35,058 nt of DNA from a virus, in IMG/VR virus record IMGVR_UViG_3300036876_000166, positions 1 through 35,058 of that record; one strand, written 5' to 3'. The position numbers were made by a program, and so were the translations under genes. Shown one piece after another: positions 28,350 through 35,058 of the stretch (its first letter is position 1; the number at the start of each line of letters is the position of its first letter). The notes below the pieces were generated by a model. The model was not told the origin of the DNA. It saw only the letters and a program-made list of their open reading frames with translations, and ran no database searches.

Positions 28350-28850
28350 ATGGGACTCTACAACTTTCAGAAGCGGTTTGCGCCGTTCGTCCTGGATGGC
28401 CGCAAGACCCACACCATCCGGGCGCTGAGGGCGCATCCCGACAAGCCGGGAAATACGTTGCATCTGTATACCGGGCTGCGGCAGAAGGGCGCGCGGTTGC
28501 TCATGCGCGTGCCATGCACAAAGGTTGAAGACATCCTCATCGACTCCGCCTGCCATATCTCAATCAATGGCGTTCGCCTGGATACCTCCGAGTGCGATCA
28601 ACTCGCGCGCCGCGACGGATTCCTGGATTACATCGACATGATGTGTTTCTGGTCGGGCCGGCTGCCATTCCGCGGCCAGATCATCCACTGGAAATTTGAG
28701 ACCAACTCAGGGGAGAAAGCGGGAAATGGAGTACAGAAGGCAATGCCAGTTGATGGGGTGCAAGAACCTGATCGATCCAAAGCGCAGGCTGCAAAAGTTC
28801 TGCTCCGACGCGTGCCGGCAAAAAGACGGCCGCGAAATGCGGAAGAATAA
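28350..28850 (+). CDS. ASCH-domain protein
   Basis: A 166-residue protein from ATG 28350, two bases after the previous stop. Residues 1-120 match the ASCH pattern: Phe-Gln-Lys-Arg-Phe start, Val-Leu-Asp-Gly-Arg-Lys-Thr-His-Thr-Ile-Arg, a Leu-His-Leu-Tyr-Thr-Gly strand and Gly-Arg-Leu-Pro-Phe near 115. ASCH proteins bind RNA or nucleotides, and some act as nucleases or amidohydrolases. The last 41 residues overlap the next zinc-finger gene in another frame and look like an out-of-frame extension. Substrate in this phage unknown. Confidence 0.7.
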   Translation: MGLYNFQKRFAPFVLDGRKTHTIRALRAHPDKPGNTLHLYTGLRQKGARLLMRVPCTKVEDILIDSACHISINGVRLDTSECDQLARRDGFLDYIDMMCFWSGRLPFRGQIIHWKFETNSGEKAGNGVQKAMPVDGVQEPDRSKAQAAKVLLRRVPAKRRPRNAEE

Positions 28851-28902
28851 GCCGGCCCTGATTTGCCCCCACTGCCACAAGGACGTGAACAAGAAGGACT
28901 GA
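28726..28902 (+). CDS. Small zinc-finger protein overlapping ASCH gene
   Basis: A 58-residue protein from ATG 28726 with GGGGAG ten bases upstream. Cys-x4-Cys near residues 7-12 followed by Phe-Cys-Ser-Asp-Ala-Cys-Arg and a C-terminal Cys-Pro-His-Cys-His-Lys: a compact double zinc site, typical of small phage zinc-finger proteins with an Arg/Lys-rich helix between. Its start lies 125 bases inside the ASCH frame. Its coding signal is stronger than that of the ASCH C-terminus there. Function likely nucleic-acid binding. Confidence 0.65.
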   Translation: MEYRRQCQLMGCKNLIDPKRRLQKFCSDACRQKDGREMRKNKPALICPHCHKDVNKKD

Positions 28903-28904
28903 CC

Positions 28905-29417
28905 ATGCAGATCACCAAGCCACAGCTCGGACGCCTCCAAACTCTCTACGCGCAACTTGCCCGCCACGAGATCGGCGTGGGCGCCTCGCGCGCAGCGCGG
29001 ATCGCCTGGGCGACAGAGACGCTGCACAAGCCGGTCGAGAGCTTCAGCGCCTTGACGATGGAAGACGCCGGATGGCTGATCGACCAGCTCCAGCAGCAGC
29101 TCGGCGTCCAGGCCCCACTCAAGAGCCGCCCCGACGGCGACCAGGCGCGCCGCGCCGGCCTCGACGGCCGCAAGGACGGTACGGAGTTCGCCAACGCTCC
29201 ACAGATGGCCACAGCGCGGGATCTGCGACGCATCCAGGCTATGATTGCGCAGCTCGGCTGGAGCCACGAAACCTATGCCAACTTCCTGGCCTCGCAGCGC
29301 AGCCCGCTGGCCAAGCGCGCCGACAAGCAGATCCGCACCACATCCGACGCCAACAAGGTCTGGTGGGCGCTCAAGCGCATTGCCCAGCAAAAAGGCGTGT
29401 GGAGGAAGACGGCATGA
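28905..29417 (+). CDS. GemA-like (DUF1018-type) phage regulatory protein, putative
   Basis: A 170-residue protein from ATG 28905, two bases after the previous stop. The N-terminal half contains Ile-Thr-Lys-Pro-Gln-Leu-Gly and a Tyr-Ala-Gln-Leu helix; the C-terminal half has a Leu-Gly-Trp-Ser-His-Glu-Thr-Tyr motif near 125, close to the Leu-Gly-x-x-x-x-x-Tyr motif of GemA proteins, then Lys-Arg helices. GemA is an early Mu-region protein affecting host gene expression. The resemblance is partial; gene position in the early operon supports it. Confidence 0.55.
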   Translation: MQITKPQLGRLQTLYAQLARHEIGVGASRAARIAWATETLHKPVESFSALTMEDAGWLIDQLQQQLGVQAPLKSRPDGDQARRAGLDGRKDGTEFANAPQMATARDLRRIQAMIAQLGWSHETYANFLASQRSPLAKRADKQIRTTSDANKVWWALKRIAQQKGVWRKTA

Positions 29418-29962
29418 AGCCCTGGCGCAAACTGACGGCGGCGATCGATGAGGACATGCAGCATCCGCAGCTCATGCTGCCGTTCCCTGATGAGAAGACC
29501 ATCGACATGGGGCGCTGCTGCGCAATCCTCCACGTAACATCGCACGTCGTCCGCCGCCTCTCTGTCACCCCGCTCAAGCCGGGCAGCAGCGAGATGTGCC
29601 TCGACGCCTACAACACCATGCGCTGCGCCCCGCTGCGCATCGACTACGACTCCCTGGTGCGCTTCCTCGACCTGCTCAGGGACAAGCACGGCATCGTCGA
29701 TCGGCGCGCCGCCCCCATCTGGGGACGCCACCGCGACGACGATCTCCTGCCGTTCCCCTGGACCGACACCATGACGGTCGAGGAGGCCGCCGACGCGCTC
29801 AGCATCCATCGCAGCAAAGTGCTGCTGCGCATCGAGGCTGGCAAGTTCGAAGCCTATCAACTGGCGCCCGTTTCGCCCTGGCGCATCTCCCGCGCATCCT
29901 TCGCGAAATATATCGACAGCTTCCGTTCTCAATCTCGCCTGGAGCGGCCGTACGGAAGCTAG
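29414..29962 (+). CDS. Protein with two HTH-like segments, candidate late activator or excisionase-like
   Basis: A 182-residue protein from ATG 29414, overlapping the previous stop (ATGA). Residues about 29-90 and about 118-165 each look like a MerR/excisionase-type winged helix: the second begins Met-Thr-Val-Glu-Glu-Ala-Ala-Asp-Ala-Leu and continues with His-Arg-Ser-Lys-Val and a basic wing. It is the last gene of the early operon, where Mor-type middle activators stand in Mu. No Mor sequence match is seen; the role is inferred. Confidence 0.55.
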   Translation: MKPWRKLTAAIDEDMQHPQLMLPFPDEKTIDMGRCCAILHVTSHVVRRLSVTPLKPGSSEMCLDAYNTMRCAPLRIDYDSLVRFLDLLRDKHGIVDRRAAPIWGRHRDDDLLPFPWTDTMTVEEAADALSIHRSKVLLRIEAGKFEAYQLAPVSPWRISRASFAKYIDSFRSQSRLERPYGS

Positions 29963-30017
29963 TGCGCGTCGGTCTCCCTGCGCCGCTAATCGACGATAGC
30001 TTGCTTATGTTCAGATC

Positions 30018-33000
30018 ATGCGCACCCGTCTACTGATCGCCTTATTGCTCCTTCTGCCGGCCGCCCTCTATTCCCAGACGCAAACCTATGCCACGATCAC
30101 CGCATCGGGCATCAAGGACGAAGGCGGCAATCTGCTGAGTTCGGGAGAGATTTGCTTCCTCCCGGTCTCGCAGTCCACCGGGTTGCCTATGAACTACACC
30201 GTCGTCGGCGACGGGCAGAGATCGAGGGCGCCTGTCTGCAGCCCGATCGCGAACGGCGTAGTGACTCCGTTCACGCTGACCAATACCCTGATCACCTGGC
30301 CGGCGAATGCCTGCTATCGAGTCACGGTCACTGACATAACCGGCGCGCCGGTCATCGGCTCAACCTCCGCCACGGCGAAGACGGGCTATCAGTGCGTACA
30401 GATGTCCAGTTCCTGGTGTTCGACGGTCTCAAGCGCCTTTGGCTGTAATTGGGATGACTATGTGCCCGACATGTCCGCCCAGGTCACTGTGGAGGCTCCC
30501 ACGCTCAGCGCGGGCACCTTCACGGCCCTTGCGCCAGGCGCCACGCCGTCATGCACGATCACGGGCAGCAGCCCCAGTTACACGCTGAGTTGCGGCCTGC
30601 CACAAGGCGCGCAAGGTATCCAGGGGCCGACCGGGACCCTGGCCAACAACTCGGGCTATAACGGTACGGTGGGCGCGACAACACCCGCAGCGGGCAATTT
30701 TACCAACGTCCAGGCAAGCACTCTCGCGGCGCAGACTATGGTTCCCGGCGCGATCATCAGCCCGTCGCTGTACCCGCGCCCAGCATATTTATTTGCCGAC
30801 TCTCGCGGTTATGGTGTGGGCGCGTCGGTCTACGGAAAGTCATTCGCGGCCCTCCTGGCCGACAGCCACGGTGGTCCCTTCTACAATCAAGCGGTCGGCG
30901 GAGATCAGTCGGGAGACGAGACTGTTCGCATCGCGCAGAACTTCGCCCCCTTGGCAGATTTGAGCCAGGGATACCCGGTGAGCGTCATTTCGACCGGCGT
31001 CAACAACGCCAACACCTGCGGGGTTACGACGCCGTGTGAGCAGGTTTACACGAGCACCATGATGGCGGCGGTGGCTCTGGCCGCGAATCTGCCAACGTAT
31101 CAGACACTGGCTCCGGCCTGCACACTATCGGGCTTTACCTCGGACACAACGACCTATGCGCCTTACATCGGCGAGACCACAACCACAAGTGGGAGCACTT
31201 TCTCCTGCCCCATCACGACGACGGGGAATCCAATTGGGCTGGAGTATTCCGTTGCCTATGGTGGTGCGGGCACGGCCAGTTGCACTGTGGATGGGGGCAC
31301 GGCCACAACGATCAATTTCGGCTCCTCTACGGCGGTTGCGGCGCACTTCAACTATGCTTTGTTCCGCGCCGAGTTTGGCGCAGTGGCTGCCGGTTCGCAC
31401 ACCTTGGCTTGCACCGTCACATCTGCGACCGGGTCAACAAACTCTGTTGAGTTTATTGCCGTGGATTCTATCCCGACGGGGCAGCGCACTACCCTGCCGC
31501 GTGTCGTGCTGACAAACATCCCTCCGATTAGCGGGTCCAACGATTCCGGCACCGCGACATACTCGACTCTCGTAAATGCTGTCTACAGCACTTATCAAGC
31601 CGAGGGCGCAAACATCGTGTGGGTCGATGTTCGGACCCCCATGCTGAATCCGAACTATTACTCGTACTCTTATTCGGCGTGCCCCACGAACATCTACGCG
31701 GGATCAGGGGGACTGCACTACAACGACTGCGGCCACCATGTAGTAGCTCAGACCATCATCGCGGTCGCCCCCGATACTTTCGATGAGAAATCCACTCCAA
31801 AGGGCAGTCTAGGACTCTCGAGTTCGGCGCTGAGAATGGCAGGCTATACCTACACCAGCAACCTACAATATCCAACAGCCAACGCCTTGGGTGTGGTTCC
31901 CGGAGCAGGGGGTCTAGCGGGTGGATGGTGTATGTTCTTGAACGACTGCTACGATTTGGCCTCCGCACCCACCAGTCCGTACAGTTTCATCCTTCCGGAA
32001 GTGGGGGCGAGTGGCTATTTTCAACGCATACTTATGGCGAATCACGATTTTTGCTGGGTGAAAGCGAATGGAGTGACCAATAATACGACCGCGCCCATGC
32101 CAAACCTTTGCGTGGGGATAGACGGCCGCCTGTTCGGATTCATGACTCAGAACGGAAATACGCCGCTTGAGGCCGCCTGGCACCCTTACGAGCTGTCTTT
32201 CGATGATCAGACTTCGCCGAATTATGGACAGACTAGCAATGCTCCCAATCTCAACCATGCAATAAACTATGTGGGGCCGCTTACCGCAGGTGTGACCGCC
32301 TCGTTGCCATTTTGCTATAGTGCTTCCAATGCGACAGTTGGCTTTATCAAGGATAGCCCCCTCCTCATCCTCATTCGCCAGGGAACTGACGGTAATCCGG
32401 TGACGCTGCTCGGGGGAACAAATAACACGATCAACACGAATGCGGGAGGCGTAGGAACCACTTATGTGTGGACTGCTAACGCTGGCGATGCTCTGCTCCT
32501 GCAGTGCAGCACTCAAGTCCCCAGCGCTCTCACGGTCGTCGCTCAGAGTAACTGGTCAGCAATCCCGATCACAGCACAGCCCACGGCCACCACAAATCTC
32601 GCTGTCGCCGGGCAAATATCAGCAGCATCGATGGGGATTTTCGCCGGATCATTCTCGAATTTGGTCCACAACTCCTCTGCTCTCACCAACGCCTCATGGA
32701 CACAGCAGACCTTAGGAGCTTCCCAGTTTGCAGTGACTGGATCGCAGGCTGATCCGGGATTGAGCTACTTGCCCGCAGGCACTACAGCCGTGAAGTTGAC
32801 TACCGGGACCGGCGTGGGAAACACCGGCTGGTACCGCGATTCGCTTATGACCGCGACGGTTGGTCAAGCCTATTGCATCGGCGTATGGGCAAAGGGCGCC
32901 GCTGGCGGCGAAACTAACTTCGCGCTGCAAGTAGGGAACCAAGGCTTCTATTTGACCGGAATCACTACCTCGTGGACGTTATTCACCGGGACGGAGACCG

Positions 33001-33377
33001 TGGCAAATACTATGGGTCTCACAATCGCACAGTTATCCTTTCCGGCAACTGCAGAGTCGGTAACTTTTGCATACCCGTTTGCGATTCTTGGGGCCTGCCC
33101 TGCCAACCCAGCATCCATCGTCTATGTGCCGACCGCTTCGACGTCTATCACGTCGCTGACGGAGCTGATCGCCCCACTGATCAGCGCCCCGCAAAGCAAG
33201 CCGTCATTAATCTATTCGGCAGCGGGAACACCAGTGCCCACATGCAACTCCTCGTCGGCTGGATTGCAGGTCACGGTCAGCGATGCCATATCCCCGACGT
33301 ACCTTAGCACATATACAAGTGGGGGATCGGTTCTGGCTCCAGTGGTGTGTAACGGGACAAACTGGGTGACGCATTGA
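30018..33377 (+). CDS. Large secreted SGNH-hydrolase/fibre-like protein
   Basis: A 1,119-residue protein from ATG 30018; no clear Shine-Dalgarno. Residues 1-20 are a Sec signal peptide. Residues about 22-190 are beta-rich; 193-206 a short collagen-like Gly-X-Y stretch. An SGNH hydrolase domain (about 255-590) shows Asp261-Ser262-Arg-Gly, Gly327-Val-Asn-Asn330 and Asp570-Cys-Gly-His573, i.e. Ser, Asn and Asp/His catalytic candidates, interrupted by a beta-rich insert (about 370-490). Residues about 890-1040 look like a beta-sandwich carbohydrate-binding module, and the C-terminus ends in a fibre-like module. It may be a receptor-modifying virion protein or a lysogenic-conversion esterase. A signal peptide is unusual for a virion protein. 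Confidence 0.7.
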   Translation: MRTRLLIALLLLLPAALYSQTQTYATITASGIKDEGGNLLSSGEICFLPVSQSTGLPMNYTVVGDGQRSRAPVCSPIANGVVTPFTLTNTLITWPANACYRVTVTDITGAPVIGSTSATAKTGYQCVQMSSSWCSTVSSAFGCNWDDYVPDMSAQVTVEAPTLSAGTFTALAPGATPSCTITGSSPSYTLSCGLPQGAQGIQGPTGTLANNSGYNGTVGATTPAAGNFTNVQASTLAAQTMVPGAIISPSLYPRPAYLFADSRGYGVGASVYGKSFAALLADSHGGPFYNQAVGGDQSGDETVRIAQNFAPLADLSQGYPVSVISTGVNNANTCGVTTPCEQVYTSTMMAAVALAANLPTYQTLAPACTLSGFTSDTTTYAPYIGETTTTSGSTFSCPITTTGNPIGLEYSVAYGGAGTASCTVDGGTATTINFGSSTAVAAHFNYALFRAEFGAVAAGSHTLACTVTSATGSTNSVEFIAVDSIPTGQRTTLPRVVLTNIPPISGSNDSGTATYSTLVNAVYSTYQAEGANIVWVDVRTPMLNPNYYSYSYSACPTNIYAGSGGLHYNDCGHHVVAQTIIAVAPDTFDEKSTPKGSLGLSSSALRMAGYTYTSNLQYPTANALGVVPGAGGLAGGWCMFLNDCYDLASAPTSPYSFILPEVGASGYFQRILMANHDFCWVKANGVTNNTTAPMPNLCVGIDGRLFGFMTQNGNTPLEAAWHPYELSFDDQTSPNYGQTSNAPNLNHAINYVGPLTAGVTASLPFCYSASNATVGFIKDSPLLILIRQGTDGNPVTLLGGTNNTINTNAGGVGTTYVWTANAGDALLLQCSTQVPSALTVVAQSNWSAIPITAQPTATTNLAVAGQISAASMGIFAGSFSNLVHNSSALTNASWTQQTLGASQFAVTGSQADPGLSYLPAGTTAVKLTTGTGVGNTGWYRDSLMTATVGQAYCIGVWAKGAAGGETNFALQVGNQGFYLTGITTSWTLFTGTETVANTMGLTIAQLSFPATAESVTFAYPFAILGACPANPASIVYVPTASTSITSLTELIAPLISAPQSKPSLIYSAAGTPVPTCNSSSAGLQVTVSDAISPTYLSTYTSGGSVLAPVVCNGTNWVTH

Positions 33378-33447
33378 GCAACGCGCTTCATGGCACTGCG
33401 GTGCCTGGAAAGGGGTATGATGCACTGGGAAGTTGCGGGAGGATGAG

Positions 33448-33789
33448 ATGACGCCAAAACGGCATATGAATACGCAGAAGAGATTCGCGAAGGAGACCGG
33501 CTCTCGGACATTTACTGCCCCGCCTGGAACGGACTCCCTCCCACTTGCTGAACGGCTCTATATTTACCTCGATGTGTTTGAGAGCGGCTGCACCTCCACG
33601 CAGCCGCCGATAGGCAACGGCAACGCGGAAGATTGCCCTGAATGTGTTCGCTCCTTTGTGGATGCGGTGAAGGCGGCTGTGGATGAGGCCATCGCTGCCG
33701 ATCCTCTGGCCGCTGTATCCAATATGGCAACCTGGGCGTCTGAGCACGCTTCTGAAGCCCAAGCGCTCAGGTCAAAAGGCCAGAGGTAG
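33448..33789 (+). CDS. Unknown protein next to fibre-like gene
   Basis: A 113-residue protein from ATG 33448, with GGGAGG five bases upstream. Basic start (Lys/Arg), then acidic and Ala-rich helices (about 65-113) and two Cys near 60 (Cys-Pro-Glu-Cys), possibly a metal site with more distant Cys. It lies between the SGNH protein and the methyltransferase. Not recognised. Confidence 0.5.
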   Translation: MTPKRHMNTQKRFAKETGSRTFTAPPGTDSLPLAERLYIYLDVFESGCTSTQPPIGNGNAEDCPECVRSFVDAVKAAVDEAIAADPLAAVSNMATWASEHASEAQALRSKGQR

Positions 33790-33881
33790 GACGGCGCATG
33801 CAGTGTGTACTCTTCGTGGCGATTTTTCATCTAAATGTTTCTGGACGCGGGAGCGGGGCTGAATTGGAAGTTCGAGCAGGT

Positions 33882-34373
33882 ATGAACGTTACTCCTTATT
33901 ACGAGCACGATGGCATCACAATTTACCACGGAGATTTCAGCGATTTTGCTGGAAGAAGCGATATTCGCGCGGATCTTCTTTGTACCGATCCGCCTTATGG
34001 GATCGGAGCAAGTCGGCGGTCTTTTTACACGCACGGCAAGCGAGCGTGTTACCAGGCAAGAGACTTTGGCGACTCTGATTGGGACGATCATCCGGCCCCT
34101 GCCTGTTTAATTGATGCTGCCCGCGCTGCCTGTTCTGACGCGGTGATCTGGGGCGGAAATTACTTCGAGCTTCCGCCATCGATGCGCTGGCTCATTTGGG
34201 ACAAGCAAAACGACGGGATGAGCTTCGCCGATTGCGAGATGGCGTGGACCAATCAAAGAAAGGCGACCCGGATTTTCCGGCATCGGTGGAATGGAGCGAA
34301 CCAGCAGCGCTGTGGGAGCGTGAAGGAACCGCGCATGCATCCCACAATGAAGCCCCTGCCATTGATGAAGTAG
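33882..34373 (+). CDS. Beta-class DNA methyltransferase, N-terminal part before an in-frame amber codon
   Basis: A 163-residue frame from ATG 33882 to TAG 34371-34373. It carries the catalytic Asp-Pro-Pro-Tyr-Gly (36-40, motif IV) and a target-recognition region. Beta-class N6-adenine/N4-cytosine methyltransferases continue after motif IV to the AdoMet-binding motif I; that part lies in the same frame directly behind the stop. Codon 164 aligns with the Trp in the family's Lys-Trp-Cys-Ile sequence, so TGG to TAG would explain it. Alone, the 163-residue form lacks the cofactor site and is probably inactive. The start lacks a strong Shine-Dalgarno; an upstream ATG (33798) is less likely. Confidence 0.75.
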   Translation: MNVTPYYEHDGITIYHGDFSDFAGRSDIRADLLCTDPPYGIGASRRSFYTHGKRACYQARDFGDSDWDDHPAPACLIDAARAACSDAVIWGGNYFELPPSMRWLIWDKQNDGMSFADCEMAWTNQRKATRIFRHRWNGANQQRCGSVKEPRMHPTMKPLPLMK

Positions 34374-34544
34374 TGCATCCAGTTCTTTCCAGAAGCAAAC
34401 TCTGTCCTCGATCCGTTCATGGGATGTGGAACCACGCTCGTCGCAGCTAAAGCGCTCGGACTGCACGCAATCGGAATCGAGCGAGAGGAAAAATACTGCG
34501 AAACGGCTGCGATTCGTCTGGCGCAAGAAGTCTTCGCATTTTGA
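34374..34544 (+). pseudogene. Methyltransferase C-terminal half behind the amber codon
   Basis: The same frame continues for 56 codons to TGA 34542-34544 and encodes Asp-Pro-Phe-Met-Gly-Cys-Gly-Thr-Thr (motif I, counted residues 177-185 of the full frame), Ala-Ala-Lys, and the Gly-Ile-Glu-Arg-Glu and Tyr-Cys-Glu segments typical of the family's end. No frameshift is present. This shows one intact 220-residue gene with a single nonsense codon. It is either a recent knock-out, a sequencing or assembly error, or a suppressed amber. Confidence 0.7.
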
Positions 34545-34691
34545 TGATTCCCGCTCGGTTTCCGGGGTATGGAAAAGCGTCGGATTCTTCCTCGTTTTTG
34601 GGCACAAAAAGCCGTTAGAATGGGCGCCAGCGGCGGGTGGTTTTCGAGGGTCTTCGGGCGGTGCAGCCCGGTCTATCTACGGTTTTTAATA

Positions 34692-34843
34692 GTTGGCCAG
34701 GATTGGGGGTGCCGGGAGCTGATTTGGAGTAGTTGGTTTGGATCTAGGTGAGGCCTTTAGCCGCGGCGTATCTGCCCGTTTTGCGGTTTTCCACATCGCC
34801 GGGAATCGGCGCTCAATTGGGGTTGGTTTGGTTGGCTTGGATT
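34692..34843. repeat. Three GTTGG-N3-GGAT(T/C) direct repeats
   Basis: Copies begin at 34692 (spacer CCA), 34732 (TTT) and 34831 (CTT). A related GTTGG-TTT-GGTTG overlaps the third at 34822. Spacing of 40 and 99 bases is near whole helical turns. Similar spacing is known for transposase end sites. Whether transposase binds is inference. Confidence 0.4.
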
Positions 34844-34936
34844 CCGAAGCTGCCAGAACGTATTTTCAACAACTTACGCTCCGAATCTAAGTCCAGTCGG
34901 CCCGACCACTGTAAAGTAGAGGCTGTATTCTCCGCC

Positions 34937-35009
34937 CGCGACCGACGTGTGGAAAAGCGTGTTTGACCCGCGCTAATCCCGCCTTTGACCGCGACCGACC
35001 GCGACCGAC
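34937..35009. repeat. Three CGCGACCGAC direct repeats
   Basis: Exact 10-base copies at 34937-34946, 34990-34999 and 35000-35009, the last two in tandem. TTTGACC repeats 22 bases apart (34962, 34984) lie between. They may be part of an end-binding array or simple tandem repeats in GC-rich DNA. Confidence 0.45.
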
Positions 35010-35058
35010 CGCCACTACAAGACAAAGACTGTACTCACAGTGCCCCATCCATTCAGCG

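Larger units (their letters stand above)
34545..35058. other. Non-coding right flank, candidate phage end
   Basis: About 514 bases with no supported gene. It holds short direct repeats: TGGAAAAGCGT at 34570 and 34950, GTTGG-N3-GGAT three times, TTTGACC at 34962 and 34984, and CGCGACCGAC three times. Such repeats are what is expected near a transposable phage end where transposase binds. The exact terminus is not visible; candidate terminal dinucleotides near 35016 (ACTACA) are not proven. Confidence 0.35.

Noticed and set aside
35010-35020. ACTACA at the right side as the exact phage terminus
   Set aside because: No left end or host junction is available for comparison; the six-base match to Mu-like CA ends is too weak.
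1-35058. tRNA genes, CRISPR arrays, rRNA or insertion sequences other than the phage transposase
   Set aside because: None was seen on reading both strands; no regularly spaced repeats with unique spacers and no cloverleaf-like gene found.

Overview
The window looks like most of a temperate, Mu-type transposable bacteriophage, either a prophage or a phage contig. The evidence is a MuA-type DDE transposase followed directly by a MuB-type AAA ATPase, and a head module with Mu-like gp27, terminase, portal, gpF and protease/capsid genes. The DNA is GC-rich and tightly packed, mostly with ATGA/GTGA stop-start overlaps. The host cannot be read from the sequence. The style of the large secreted SGNH/collagen-like protein reminds me of Acidobacteriota phage and surface proteins, but that is weak recall, not evidence.

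Layout. A divergent switch sits near 19.45 kb. Leftward (minus strand), the repressor is followed by two small genes (18.9-18.28 kb), a roughly 220-nt gap rich in inverted repeats, a lysis block (GH24 lysozyme, an exported helical protein, a one-HKD phospholipase-D-like membrane protein, a holin-like protein and a two-helix/coiled-coil protein), then the head genes (wHTH protein, gp27-like, TerL, portal, gpF, ChaB-like, and a protease-scaffold-capsid fusion with an internal start). Connector and tail genes follow (tail tube, chaperone-like pair, tape measure), and the tape measure runs off the left edge. No sheath gene is seen next to the tail tube gene, so the tail is probably of the long non-contractile type, as in transposable siphoviruses.

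Rightward (plus strand), a likely leaderless Cro/Ner-like gene is followed by a second putative regulator, transposase A, ATPase B and about 20 small early genes. Most of these are unrecognised; several are Cys-rich (zinc-binding) or have helix-turn-helix regions. They include an ASCH-domain protein, a possible GemA relative and a protein with two HTH-like segments. After the early operon come a 1,119-residue secreted SGNH-hydrolase/fibre-like protein, a small unknown gene and a beta-class DNA methyltransferase interrupted by an amber codon exactly where a Trp is expected. The last roughly 500 bases are non-coding and carry short direct repeats, as expected near a transposable phage end, but the left end is outside the window and the exact terminus cannot be fixed.

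How it works together (inference): the repressor and the Cro-like protein compete at the palindromic operators over the early promoter. Early expression makes A and B for replicative transposition plus host-takeover proteins. Late leftward transcription makes heads, tails and the lysis set. The right-hand genes (SGNH protein, methyltransferase) look like accessory or host-interaction cargo.
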